DNA of 64,000 nucleotides. Source: Neoceratodus forsteri. Taxonomy: Eukaryota; Chordata; Ceratodontiformes; Ceratodontidae. The first letter of the stretch is position 1. Each line of letters begins with the position of its first letter. Shown here piece by piece: positions 9,936 to 20,039 of the stretch. The DNA lies in NCBI GenBank assembly GCA_016271365.2, contig CM028132.1:1183009001-1183073000 (forward strand), given 5' to 3'. The notes beneath the pieces were generated by a model that ran no database searches, was not told where the DNA came from, and saw only the letters and a program-made list of their open reading frames with translations. A program made the translations under genes and the position numbers.

Positions 9936-10900
9936 CCTTTTCCCTACCACTGTTCCTGAGGGTGTCCCTGCCCCCGCTCGGTCACAACTTCTGCTGTTGA
10001 CCATTTGCTGCTCCTGCCAAGTGCACCCCTCCCCCCTTCCATTTATCTCTGTTCTCTCAATGGCCAGTCGCAGCTGCTGTTGGCTGTCCACCCTCCTGCC
10101 TGGTCACCTTGTTTTCCCCATTCCGTTTGTCTCCTCCCACCAGTCAGTCACCACTCCTGTCAGCTGTCCACCCACCCCGCCTGGTTGCCAGTTCGTGTGC
10201 TTGTTTTAGCTGGCTGCTGCCTGGGCACTAGCCTGCTGTCCGGTCGTCAGCAGGTTTCACACTTCGCACTCCACTTCCTCCAGTCATGCTGCTAGTCTGC
10301 TGCTGCTCAGTTTAGCAGACTGATACACTCACTGCTTCAAGTAAGGTAAGTCTGACTTCAAATTTCACTTCACTCCAAGTCCCCAGGCTTAGGTTTGCTG
10401 GCAGGGGGTGAGTTGTTGAGAAAGGGAGGGTACATTGGAATTTGGGAGTTTAGAGGGATCTGTGGCAGGCAGGCTGGCAGTATGTTGCTGTGCCACAGTG
10501 TAGGTAGCACAAATGTGCAGACTGGATTTGTGGCAGCAGCTGGTGAGAGTTTGGTTTCTGTGGCATCAGGACTCCATGGCCAAGGTAGGCAGGATGGACT
10601 TATTTGAGGAAGATGGTGGGAGTTTGATTTGGAAATTATGTGTAGTGTGTACTGTTGCTGGCAGATAGCTAATTTTAATAGGCTCATGCGTCTCAGTTTT
10701 TTTCATTTATCTAATGCAAATGTGGTGAGTGCAGGACAGAGGAGGGGTTACTTTAGTTTTCAGTGTGTGAGAAAATGGTTCCTGAGTGCCCACCACATGA
10801 AGCGAGCTCGAGCTGCAAGCATCTTACAAATGTCTGTAATAGAAACCTTCCAAGCAAGACACAGGTGACAGAACAGATACATATTTAACCAGTTTGTACC
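9936..10900. other. unassigned intronic DNA near exon 1
   Basis: 10000-10320 is pyrimidine-rich on the plus strand. 10330-10900 is mixed. No exon, RNA gene or element is recognised. Because it lies within 1 kb downstream of ALOX5 exon 1, intronic control elements are possible, but nothing specific is visible. Confidence 0.45.
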
Positions 10901-10976
10901 ATCTTAGTAATTTCTGCTAGACACTGCTTGCAATGCTGAAACAATTTTGAAGTGCAGAATGCAGAGTTTGAAAGTG

Positions 10977-10984
10977 CTGCTTAC
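10977..10984 (-). other. ALOX5: 5' splice donor of ALOX5 exon 1
   Basis: Minus-strand GGAGTG|GTAAGCAG: the exon ends after codon 50 and the intron begins with a good GTAAGC donor. The position agrees with the point where the PLAT domain similarity stops. Confidence 0.85.
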
Positions 10985-11134
10985 CACTCCTGTTTCAAAG
11001 TCATTGTACAGTGCTTTGTCATACAGACACCTCTCACTGCGCCCCTCAGATCTCACAAGAGCTACATATATGTAATTGTCAGTACCTTCAAACCACTGAC
11101 TCCCAGTCGCCACTGTCACTGTGTAAGAAGGCAT
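10985..11134 (-). CDS. ALOX5: ALOX5 exon 1, arachidonate 5-lipoxygenase N-terminus (partial gene)
   Basis: 5-lipoxygenase oxidises arachidonic acid to 5-HPETE and leukotriene A4 at the nuclear envelope. This exon codes residues 1-50: [15 protein letters not shown], then [11 protein letters not shown] and LYNDFETGV. That is the start of the beta-sandwich PLAT/C2-like domain, which binds calcium and membrane in this family. Residues visible here include the membrane-contact Trp14 and the calcium-site Asn44, Asp45 and Glu47 (counting Met). One member of the family's Asp pair at 19-20 is Asn. The exon is exactly 50 codons and ends in a GTAAGC donor, so it is a spliced gene and not a retrocopy. 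Other lipoxygenases start differently, so ALOX5 is strongly preferred. The start is set by homology; G at -3 gives fair initiation context. The remaining exons lie beyond the left edge. Confidence 0.93.
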
Positions 11135-11379
11135 AGCAAGCTGTTTCTCTGGAGTCACTGTTGTGGCTTGGAACACTCCTGTAGTCATCTGAGCTGCATG
11201 TGCCCCTACAGCTAACTCAGGTTGAGATACAAGGTTCAAGGCTGATACTACTGTGGTCTTATGTAGGGAAGCCAGTTGATCGAGTTTGCTCTTTTTGCAG
11301 TAGCAAGCTTGCAAGAGCTTAATGAGAGAGAGATAGTGAAATGTACACATAAGGCAAGGCAGATCTATTCTTTAGGAAG
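11135..11379 (-). promoter_or_regulatory. ALOX5: ALOX5 5' leader and proximal promoter region
   Basis: This is the only non-repeat DNA between the ALOX5 start codon and a CR1 fragment. It is not GC-rich and I see no clear TATA or GC-box cluster. On the minus strand a four-codon upstream ORF starts at 11199 (ATG CAG CTC AGA TGA). An in-frame upstream ATG lies at 11188, 18 codons before the homologous start. The frame stays open to about 11350. Transcription start cannot be placed from sequence alone. Confidence 0.5.
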
Positions 11380-11925
11380 GATAGGGATAAATTCAAGGCG
11401 GTGCAGTGCAGGGTAACAAAAAATGATTCAGGGCCAGCAGGGCAAGTCCTGTGAGGAGCACCTTAAGTCACTGAACCTGTACTTGCAGGAGACCAGGAGG
11501 GAGAGGGGAAATATGAGACCTTCAGATTCCTTAAAGGAATTAACGGGGTGAACTGCATGAAACTATTTAACTTGATTACCAGCTCATGGTGACATAGTCT
11601 TGAGCGGAAGCTAACAGGAGAGAAGTTTGGGAGATAGGTGAGGAAATATTGTTTTACAGAAAGGGTGGTTGGGCCGTGGAACAGGCTGCCAGCTGAAGTG
11701 TTGGGTACAAAAAACATTTGTGGTTTTAAGCATGGCTGAGACAGAATGGGGGTATAGTGGTTGCTCAGGGCATCAGAATTGAGGTGGAGAATGGAGGGGG
11801 GGTGGGGATGGCTAGGACCCTGGAGGAACAATGGGCCCCAGGGCTAAATAGGGAACTCGGGCAGGCTGGATGGACCTTTGGTCTTTTTCTGCCATCACTG
11901 TCTATGTTTCCATGTTTAGCCTAAC
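11380..11925 (+). mobile_element. CR1-type LINE 3' fragment upstream of ALOX5
   Basis: It contains the diverged C-terminal coding block (FTERVVGPWNRLP-like, about 11650-11690) and a complete 3' end, CAGGCTGGATGGACCTTTGG then TGCCATCACTGTCTATGTTT (about 11860-11915). It is oriented opposite to ALOX5. Confidence 0.8.
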
Positions 11926-12061
11926 CAACAGAGGATGTAGAGCAGGCCTTTAGGAATAGATGAGTACTACATCAGCTTGTATGTCACAATTGGCTGCTAG
12001 TCTTCATCACCATCATTACCTGGAGCTAACACCTACTGCTTATGTGACCATGCACCATGGC

Positions 12062-13081
12062 GGCAATCACAAAAGTCAGCAAGGCCTTTGACTCTGTACC
12101 TGACAAGAGCTTGATCAGGAAGTTGGCAGATATAGGAGTGGTAAGAAGTTAATTAGGTGGGTGGAAAACTGACTGAGGGGCATTACCCAGAGTGTGGTGG
12201 TGGGAGATGAGCTCTCCAGCACCAGGGAGGTCACCTGTGGGATCCCACAGATCTTGGTGTTGTTCAGTGTCTTCAGCGATATCAGGGATGGCATTAAGGG
12301 CAACATTTGCTTATTCATGGATGATGCCAAATCTGTGGGAGACTGGACACAACAGAAGGGGTACAAGACCTAAAAGAAGATCTAGAAAGCTATGGGTGAT
12401 CCAGGATTTGGCAACTTGGCTTCAGTGCAAAGAAATGCAGAGTTATGCATACTGGGGCCAAGAACCCGAGGACTGAGTACAGCCTGGGAGGGGGTCAGGG
12501 TATCTAACATACTAACATACTAAAATGCCAGCAGAATAGGCCTAATGGTCTTTCGTGTCTGCTCGTTTGGTCAGATCTGCATCAGATGAGGAAAAGAACC
12601 TGGGAGTGATAACCCCTGGTGACATGAAACACTCCATGCAATGTAGGAAAGCAGCAGTAAAGGCAAATAAAATATTGGGCTGTATTGTTAGAGGGATCAG
12701 CAGCAGGTGAGAGGAGGTAATACTGCTCTTGTACAGGTCATTAGTGAGATGGCATCCTGAGTACAGTGTACAGTACTGGTGCCTATACTGTAAAAAGGAC
12801 ATTAACCTGATGGAGATGGTCCAGAGAGGGCAACAAAAATGATCAGGGGCCAGCAGAGTAGGATGTACAAGGAGAGGTAGGAGGCCCTGAATGTGTATTC
12901 CCTGGAAGAAAGGGGAGAGAGTGGACATGATTGAGACCTTCAAGTATTTGAAAGGAATAAATTGGATGGACAAGGAGGGTCTCTTCAAGCTTAGTGGGAA
13001 CTAAAACACAAGGGTACACAGTCTCAAGTTAGGGGGGGAGATTTAGGAGAGAGGCTAGGAGGCACTTCACTGAGGGTGATA
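12062..13081 (+). mobile_element. CR1-type LINE copy A, RT segment (5' part, split by copy B)
   Basis: It begins at AKAFDSVPDKSLIR-like coding and continues through the GIPQILVLF region (a degraded GVPQGSVLGP), then [12 protein letters not shown] and the RNKNDQG area. All is broken by many stops and frameshifts. The reading stops at 13081 and resumes at 15759 beyond the inserted copy B. Confidence 0.8.
12500..12577 (-). mobile_element. Small nested CR1-tail-like insertion
   Basis: ACATACTAACATACTAAAAT then GCCAGCAGAATAGGCCTAAT and GTCTGCTCG is a reversed CR1 3' tail of the variant type seen sense at 15935-15990. It interrupts copy A coding just before SADEEKNLGV. Confidence 0.6.
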
Positions 13082-13094
13082 AGGCATGTGATGA

Positions 13095-13655
13095 GGGAAT
13101 AACTTGCATGAGGGAGGAGTTAGAGGAAGGGGAGGTGGAGGCATTGTAGGTTCAGTTAAGGTCCAATAGAGGGAGAAAGGTGACGTTGGGGGTGGTTTAC
13201 AGACCACCCAGTCAAGATGACGAGCGGGACAGAGAACTGATCTCACAAATATTGGAAGCTGTGGGGAAAGGAGAGGTGGTAATTGTGGGGGACTTCAACC
13301 TGCCCAAGGTGGACTGGAGCATACATCCACAACATGTGCTAAGAGTCAGGTGATTCTGGAAGGACTGCAGAGTGGGTTATTGACTCAGGGTGTCACTGAA
13401 CCAACAAGAGCTGAGGCAGTTCTTGATCTGGTGCTCACAAATGGGGAGCATGTACAGGAAATAATGGTCAGGGAGCCATTGGGTGGAAGTGACCATTGCA
13501 CAGTGTGGTTCCAGTTGGATATGGGCAGGGAAAGCATTCCGACTAAGACCAAAATCTTGGATTTCAGGAGGGTGAACTTCAGGAAAATGGGTGAAGTGCT
13601 AAGGAGTCATTTGGTGGGCATCAGAGCAGATATGGGGGTGGACCAAAGGTGGTAA
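13095..13655 (+). pseudogene. CR1 copy B endonuclease domain (partial, frameshifted)
   Basis: The apurinic-type endonuclease of CR1 ORF2 nicks target DNA to prime reverse transcription. Visible motifs are VYRPPSQDDE at about 13195, the GDFNLPKVDW block at about 13288-13317, VLDLVLTNGE at 13418, and the C-terminal GSDHCTVWF (about 13484). The first catalytic segments are missing through 5' truncation. A frame change separates GDFNLPKVDW from the 13350-13655 frame. It is non-functional. Confidence 0.8.
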
Positions 13656-14038
13656 GTCATTAAGGAAGGAATACAGGTTGCCACAGATGAGTGCGTTAGG
13701 CTCAGGGGGGGAGAACACAAGGGCCAAAGTGCCCAGCTGGTTCAGTTCTGGGGTTGCCAAGGCAGTAAGAGAAAAGAGGTTGGCCTATAGAAAATTCAGG
13801 AAGACCAAGAGAGAGAGATGGATAGGGAAAATTACCTAAGGTTGGCTAGTAAGGCAAGTAAGGAAGTCTGGTGAGCAAAGGCAAAGAAGGAGCTGCAGAT
13901 AGCTGAAGGAATTAAGAAGGGGGAAAAGGCTTTCTTTCACTATGTAAGTGAGAAAAGGGACAAAAATGAAGGGATGGTTAGGCTTAAGAAAGGGGTGGAG
14001 TGGGTGGAGGATAATGGAGGGAAAAGCAGAGATACTAA

Positions 14039-15325
14039 ATGAATACTTCTGTTCTGTCTTCACCAGGGAGAAGGATGGACCAGTGCCTTCAGGAGGGAAA
14101 AGAGGAGTGGGGGAAGGGAAACACAGATGTAGTGATTGAGCAGGATAGAGTGAGGGAGGGGCTGCTTGCATTGAAGGTGGACAAATCACCAGGCCCAGAC
14201 AGAGTACATCCAAGGGTACTAAAGGAACTGGCTGAGAAGCTGGCAGGGCCACTGGCAGACCTATTTAATAGTTCACTAGAGTCAGGCATGGTACTGCAGG
14301 ATTGGAGAACAGCACATGTAGTCCCCCTCCTCAAAAGCGGTCCCAAGGATGACCCAGGGAATTACAGACCAGTCAGTCTGATCTCCATTGTGGGCAAGCT
14401 CATGGAGACCATACTAAAGGAAAGGTTGGTGGAATATCTAGGGGAGCATGGTCTCCAGGATGCGAGGCAGCATGGGTTCATGGGTGGGAAATCATGTCAA
14501 ACAAATCTGATTGACTTATTTGACTGTGTCATTAAGACAGTAGATGGGGGCCAACCGGTAGACATCTTCTATCTTGATGTCAGCAATGCCTTTGACTCTC
14601 TGCCCCACAAAAGGTTGATCAGGATGTTGGTGGATCTCGGGGTTGGGGAGAAGATGGCCAGATGTGTGGAAAACTGGCTGAGGGACAGAACCCAGAAGGT
14701 GGTTGTGGGGAGAGAGTTATCTGGCACCAGAGAAGTAACTAGTGAGGTCCCACAGGGCTCGGTGCTGGGGCCGGTGTTGTTCAGTGTCTTCATCAGTGAC
14801 ATTGGGGATGGCATTAAGGGCAAAAGGTGCCTATTTGCAGATGACACCAAGCTCTGTGGGAGAGCGGACACAGCTGAAGGGATACAGGACCTACAGGAAG
14901 ATCTGGAAAATCTGGGGTGGTGGTCCAGGATCTGGCAGCTTGGCTTCAATGTCAAGAAATGCAAAGTTATGCAAATTGGAGTCAAGAATCCCAGGACAAA
15001 GTACTGTCTGGGTGGAGTCCGAGCATCTGTATCAGAGGAGGAGAAGGGCCTGAGAGTGACGATCAGTAGTGACCTGAAGCACTCCACGCAGTGCAAGAAA
15101 GCAGCAGCAAAGGCAAACAAGATGCTAGGATGCATATCTAGGGGGATCAGTAGCAAGAGCGAGGAGGTTATACTGCCCTTGTACAGGTCACTGATAAGGC
15201 CACATCTAGAGTATGGAGTTCAGTACTGGTGCCCACACCTCAAAAAAGACATTAACCTGCTCGAGAAGGTCCAGAGGAGGGCTACAAAGATGATAGCCGG
15301 TCAGCAGGTAAGTCATATGAGGTGA
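14039..15325 (+). CDS. CR1 copy B reverse transcriptase (428-codon open frame)
   Basis: It encodes the ORF2 reverse transcriptase, the longest uninterrupted LINE frame in the window. Blocks in order: LADLFNSSLESG, NYRPVSLISIVGK, RQHGFMGGKSCQTN, DVSNAFDSLPH (palm motif A), VPQGSVLGPVLFSVF, the catalytic LFADDTKLCG, WQLGFNVKKCK, and RRATKMIAG. The polymerase Asp pair is intact. The protein then shifts frame near 15325 (the C-terminal block continues at 15419-15685). It is cut off from its endonuclease by stops near 13655-14039. It is an element protein relic, not a host gene. Confidence 0.85.
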   Translation: MNTSVLSSPGRRMDQCLQEGKEEWGKGNTDVVIEQDRVREGLLALKVDKSPGPDRVHPRVLKELAEKLAGPLADLFNSSLESGMVLQDWRTAHVVPLLKSGPKDDPGNYRPVSLISIVGKLMETILKERLVEYLGEHGLQDARQHGFMGGKSCQTNLIDLFDCVIKTVDGGQPVDIFYLDVSNAFDSLPHKRLIRMLVDLGVGEKMARCVENWLRDRTQKVVVGRELSGTREVTSEVPQGSVLGPVLFSVFISDIGDGIKGKRCLFADDTKLCGRADTAEGIQDLQEDLENLGWWSRIWQLGFNVKKCKVMQIGVKNPRTKYCLGGVRASVSEEEKGLRVTISSDLKHSTQCKKAAAKANKMLGCISRGISSKSEEVILPLYRSLIRPHLEYGVQYWCPHLKKDINLLEKVQRRATKMIAGQQVSHMR

Positions 15326-15758
15326 GGTTGAGGGCACTGAACATGTACTCCCTGGAAGAAAGGAAACAGAGAGGGGACATGATTGGAACCTACAGGTACT
15401 TGAAAGGGATAAATAAGGTTGATAAAGGAGAGTCTCTTTAAGCTGAGTGGCAACCATAACACAAGGGGGCACAGACTTAAGCTGGAGGGTGGGAGGTTTA
15501 GGAGGGAGGTCAGGAAGCACTTCTTCACAGAGAGGGTGGTGGGCACTTGGAATGCACTGCCGGAAGAGGTCATCTCATTGAAGACACTGGGCAACTTTAA
15601 GAGAGGCTTGGATAGGCATGGGGGGAAGGTAAGACTCATGGGTAGGGAGGATGGGAGGAGTGAGGAGGGAGGGCAGGGACATTAGCTCAAGCTGTGGACC
15701 CTGCAATATGAGCAGACTTGATAGACCAAATAGCCTTCTTCTTCGTACTTCTTCGTAT

Positions 15759-16005
15759 GTGATAGCGGTGGAAATGTGCTTCTGGAGGAGGTGGTTTCAT
15801 TGAAAATGGTAGGCAGCTTCAGAGAGGCTGGGATAGAGTTAAGGGGACAATAGGGGTCAAGAGAAGGGCAGACACAGGGGAAGTGTGCATTTGGGGGAAA
15901 GGGTTAGTAGCTTATGCCAAGGACCCTGTGATACGAGCAGACTAGATAGACCTAATGGCCTTATTCTGCTGGCTTTGACTTATGTTCGCATGTATGTTAT
16001 TCGAC
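15759..16005 (+). mobile_element. CR1-type LINE copy A, 3' end
   Basis: The copy A C-terminal coding resumes (LEEVVSLKMVGSF-like, 15782-15820) and runs to a normal 3' end, AGCAGACTAGATAGACCTAA then TTATGTTCGCATGTATGTTA. Confidence 0.8.
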
Positions 16006-16109
16006 ATTTGTTTCATTGCATTTTACAATATGTGTGATTATACTGAACTCTGAACATATTTACCAAAATATCATATCACTGCTTACATGTGTGGCTTATT
16101 TGTAGTGGG

Positions 16110-16282
16110 ATGCTGTAGTCTTTCTATCCAGTTTTACAGCTGGGAGTAATGGAGCACAAGGAGATCCTCAAGAGATGCAGCGAATCGCTGTGGTGGGATT
16201 CGAACCTACAAGAGTCATTGCTTCTCATTTTTGTACTCTAACCCATAAGTTCCACTGCATTAACCGTTATCAGACTGATGCT
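16110..16282 (-). mobile_element. MIR-like tRNA-derived SINE
   Basis: On the minus strand, the head AATGCAGTGGAACTTATGGG is followed by box B GTAGGTTCGAATCCCACCAC, then CTTGAGGATCTCCTTGTGCT. It is diverged from the other MIR-like copies. Confidence 0.6.
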
Positions 16283-16654
16283 TGGGCAGACTGGTTAGGC
16301 CAAGTGGTCCTTTTCTACCGACAAATTCTGTGTTTCAGTCACGTGTGCCACCTAGTAAACAGTACTGTGTCCTGGTCTTGATGCCCAAACAGTACCACAG
16401 TATGAGACAAAATTATGTCTGAATGTTCCTGGTCTTGTCAAGAGGCACTGAGTATAAATGAAGGTAAGGAAAGAAGGTTGATTATTTTCCCCTCCTAAGT
16501 ACAGTATATAATGTTTAGTGCTGTATCCTTGTGGTTACAGTTTCACACTTTTTACTAAATGTCATACTAAAAGGTTACAGAGCAAAGAAGTTGGTTTGCC
16601 ATATGTGCTCTGTGTCCTTCACCTGTAATAAGATAGATCATATCCTTCCAGTAT
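16283..16654. other. CR1 tail remnant plus unassigned DNA
   Basis: GGGCAGACTGGTTAGGCCAA at 16287 with TCCTTTTCTACCGACAAATT is a sense CR1 3' tail. 16350-16654 holds nothing recognisable. Confidence 0.5.
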
Positions 16655-16970
16655 GTGTCTATCTAGTTTAGAATTCCATCTTATCCTTGTTAATTATTAT
16701 TTCGGTTGGTAATTTGTTCCAGAGGTTCACTATACATTGTGTAAAGGAAACCTTCCTCTTGTTAGTATGAAATTTTAGTGGTTTAATTTGCAATGGATGA
16801 CCCCTGGTGCCCAAGTTATCATTTTTAAGTTCTAGGCCTAGCTCACTAATTAAATGAGCATCCTGAATTATATCATAACACATTAATAAGTCACCCCTTT
16901 TCCTTCTAGTTTCCAGAGACATTAAATTAAGGTGCTTAAGACAATTGGGGTAATTAAGATTTTTGATGTT
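16655..16970 (-). mobile_element. Older LINE fragment, RT C-terminus
   Basis: The minus-strand frame (down to 16668) contains NCLKHLNLMSLETRRKRGDL and FTQCIVNLWNKLPTEI, the end of a CR1-superfamily ORF2. Its wording differs from the young CR1 copies and resembles 20870-21660. The last 120 bases of the open frame run into the next CR1's tail. Confidence 0.75.
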
Positions 16971-17308
16971 ATAGAAACATAGAAGTTGACGGCAGAGAAG
17001 GACCGCAAGGCCCATCCAGTCTGCCCATTTCTTTTTCAACCTTATGAATGTACCATCGGCCTTTGCTCTATCAATGGCCTATCTATTCATACTCATCTGT
17101 ATTACTCCCCTATGCCTATCTCATGCCTGTTTGAAGCCCTGCACTGTATTCATATCCACCACTTCCTGAGGTAGGCCATTCCATGCATCCACCACCCTTT
17201 CTGTGAAAAAGAACTTCCTCACATTACCCCTTAATCTGCCTCACTCTAATCTCATGCTGTCTCCTTTTGTCCTGTTATTTTTCTTATATTGAAACATGTT
17301 AGACACTG

Positions 17309-18554
17309 TCACCTTGTTAATGCCCTTAAGGTGTTTGTTTCGAGCATATCACCTCTCTCCTTCCTTTGCTCTAGGGTATACATATTGAGCTCCATTAATC
17401 TGTCCTCATATGTTTTCTGATGCAGTTCCTGCACCATTTTGGTTGCCCTTCTCTGGACTGCCTCAGTTTGGTTAATGTCCTTGTGAAGGTGTGGCCTCCA
17501 GTACTGCACGCAGTACTCCAGATGGGGCCTAACCAGTGTCTTGTAAAGAGGGATTATTACCTCCCTCTTCCGACTTGTGATACCCCTACTACTACACCCC
17601 AACATCCCTCTAGCCTTACCTACTGCTTTAGTGGTCTGCTTGGATGATTTCAGGTCATCGGTGATGATGATGCCCAAGTCTCTTTCTTCCCTTGTGACTG
17701 CCAGCAACTCCCCTCCCAGCCTATAGGTGGCTTCACAGTTTCTCCTCCCTATGTGCACGATCTTGCACTTCTTTGTGTTAAACCCCAGTTGCCACTTGTT
17801 CAACCATTTTGCTAGTTTATCCAGATCTCTTCTCATTGTGCCCACCCCATCTGGATCATCTACTCTGTTGCAGATCTTGGTGTCATCTGCAAACAGACAA
17901 ACCTTGCCCTCCAGTCCATCTGCAGTGTCACTGATGAAGATATTGAAGAGGACTGGTCCCAGGACTGATCCTTGAGGTACCCCACTTGTGACTTGCATCT
18001 CTTCTGACTGTATTCCATTTACCATCACTCTCTTTTTTTTTCTGCCCATCAACCAGTTTGCCACCCAGTTGACCAACGTCTGACCCACCCCGAGCCTACC
18101 TAGCTTATTAATCAATCTTCTATGTGGAACAGTATCGAAGGCTTTGCTGAAGTCAAGGTAGGTGACATCAACTACTCCCCCTTGGTCCACCACTCTGGTT
18201 ACCCAGTCAAAGAAATCTATGAGATTAGTTTGATAAAACCTTCCTTTTTGTAAATCCATGCTGTCTTGGATCCTGTGCGCCTATGGATTCCAGATGTTGC
18301 ACTATCCTTTCCTTAAGGAGTGCCTCCATAATCTTGCCCACTACTGTGGTAAGACTGACTGGTCTATAGTTCCCTGCCTCCTCCCTGCTACCACACTTGT
18401 GAAGTGGGATCACATGAGCCCTTCTCCAGTCTTCTGGGAACTCTCCTGTGCTCATAGACTCACTAAACAGTACTGATAATGGCTCTGCTAGTTCCACCCT
18501 TAGCTCCTTTAGTACCCTGGGATGTATGCCATTAGGTCCCATTGCCTTGTCCAC
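17309..18554 (-). pseudogene. CR1 reverse transcriptase (frames 17309-18259 and 18225-18554)
   Basis: It copies CR1 RNA at the nick. In order: EDWRRAHVIPLHKCGSREEA, NYRPVSLTTVVGKIMEALL, QHGFTKRK, TYLDFSKAFDTVPHRRLI (motif A), TSGVPQGSVLGPVLFNIF, the intact LFADDTKI box, WQLGFNTKKCKIVHIG, LVRPHLEYCVQYWRPHL and RRATKMVQEL. One frameshift at about 18240 separates the two frames; otherwise 316 codons are open. The catalytic Asp pair is present. It lies downstream of the endonuclease in the same broken ORF2. Confidence 0.9.
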
Positions 18555-18969
18555 CCTGAGCTTATTGAGCTCTTATAGGACCCTTTCTTTTGTGAAGGGA
18601 CTAGTGCACACCTCCCTCCCCCCTGTGTCCATGGTGCTGAGCTGTGGGCCCTGCCCTACCTTCTGTTCAGTAAATACTGAGCAGAAGTATCTATTTACGA
18701 TAGATACCTTTACTTGGTCCTCCTCCTCACACACCCCCTTATCCCCTTTGATCTTAGCAATACCCCCTCTGGACTTTCTCTTTTCACTAATGTATCTATA
18801 GAAAGTCTTGTCACCTTCTTTTACTGTTGTGCTAGTGTTTCCTCGGTTTGGGCCTTTGCCTGCCTTACTGCCATCCCTGCTTCCCTTAGGGGAGTTTGGT
18901 ATGCCTCCCTATCTTAATCCTGCTGCATTCCCTTATATTTCCTGAAGGCCAGCCTTTTGGCTGTGACCT

Positions 18970-19910
18970 TTTCTGCTACTGTTTTTTAGAACCAAAGTGG
19001 TTTCCTTCTTCTTTTGAACTTGCTTTTCTCGCTAACACAATGGGACGTTGCTTCAAGTATTGCATCCTTAATGCTTGCCCACTTTGCCTGTACCCCTCAC
19101 CTGTATTTCTTTTTGCCAGGGCTAGCTTAACTCTGCTGGCCATCTTATCAATGTCAGCTCCTCTGAAGTCCCATATTTTTGCCTTGGGATGGGATGATTT
19201 AGTTCTAGTGGCCAAATTGAACCATACCATGTGATGGTCACTGGCCCCCAGGTGACCTTCTACCTGGAGACCTGTGATCCTTTCCCTGTTAGTCAGCACT
19301 AGATCTAGGATAGCCCTGTCTCTTGTGGGTTGTTGTACCAGTTGTTTGAGGCCCTCCCCTGCAGGGAATCCACCATATGTCTAGTTCTGGCAGATGTTCC
19401 TGCTGGTATTGACCAATCTGTATCTGGCATGTTGAAGTCTCCCATTATCAGAACCTCCCCTTTAGCTGTCATGTTTTGTATATCTTCTAACAGTAATGTG
19501 TCTACGTCCTCCCTCCGGTCTGGAGGCCTGTACACCACCCCACTTCGTATGGCTGTCCCATTTCCTGTTTCCGGGGTGACCCACAGTTCTTCTGGCTCTT
19601 TATGTATATATTGAATTTCTGTAGCTTTGATATTTTCATTGACATTAAGGGTCACTCCACCCCCCCCCTTTTGCACCTTGGTCTCTTCTGAACAGTACAT
19701 AGCCAGGTACTGAAGTCTCCCAAGTGTGGTTACTGGCAAACCATGTCTTGCTAATGGCTGCTATGTCCAGTTTAGCCTTTGTCATTATTGCCTGCAGGTT
19801 TGGGATCTTGTTTCCCAGACTGCGAGCATTTGTGTACATGATTTTCCACTGGCCAGATTTCAGTGCGTTAGTTGTAGGGCGAGGCCTGGCATTTCCCCTG
19901 TGCGTCATAT
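18970..19910 (-). pseudogene. CR1 endonuclease domain (ORF2 N-terminus)
   Basis: An apurinic-type endonuclease of CR1 ORF2. In order: KIMYTNARSLGNKIPNLQAI (19840 region), AISKTWF (the usual AITETWL with Glu replaced by Lys), GGGVTLNVNENI, VVYRPPDRRED, MGDFNMPDTDW, and GASDHHMVWF near 19225. Frameshifts fall near 19660 and 19300. Loss of the catalytic Glu and the frame breaks make it inactive. Confidence 0.88.
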
Positions 19911-20039
19911 GGGGGGCCGGACCTTTTTTCTACCCGGTGATGCAAATGAACTACAAACATGCTGAACTCCTGTTTGACCACTAGCTGAGGGGGGAGGGGT
20001 GTTCTTCCCATTCGACGTATGGGATGCTGCACCCCTCTC

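Larger units (their letters stand above)
1..10984 (-). other. ALOX5: ALOX5 intron 1 (5' part, continues beyond the left edge)
   Basis: Everything left of the exon 1 splice donor is transcribed as intron 1 if the exon assignment is right. I looked on the minus strand for exon 2, which should continue the PLAT domain with a tryptophan-rich segment, and found nothing resembling it. The intron therefore exceeds 10.98 kb. It is filled with the repeats listed separately. Confidence 0.7.
13082..15758 (+). mobile_element. CR1-type LINE copy B, inserted into copy A
   Basis: A 5'-truncated CR1 with endonuclease end, reverse transcriptase and 3' end (AGCAGACTTGATAGACCAAA). It is flanked by a 6-bp GTGATA direct repeat (13076-13081 and 15759-15764). 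CR1 DNA on both sides belongs to one older copy, which fixes the order of events. No ORF1 is retained. Confidence 0.85.

Noticed and set aside
1..10900. ALOX5 exon 2 on the minus strand
   Set aside because: No segment resembles the expected PLAT-domain continuation; presumed beyond the left edge.
10985..11134. ALOX5 match as a processed retrocopy
   Set aside because: The similarity ends at codon 50 exactly at a GTAAGC donor, with no further coding or A-tail.
14569..15156. 195-codon minus-strand open frame
   Set aside because: Antisense of the CR1 copy B reverse transcriptase, whose motifs are clear on the plus strand.
16180..16215. tRNA gene suggested by a GGTTCGAATCC box B
   Set aside because: No cloverleaf can be formed and a MIR-like core follows; it is a SINE. 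The same holds for other box B matches in the window.
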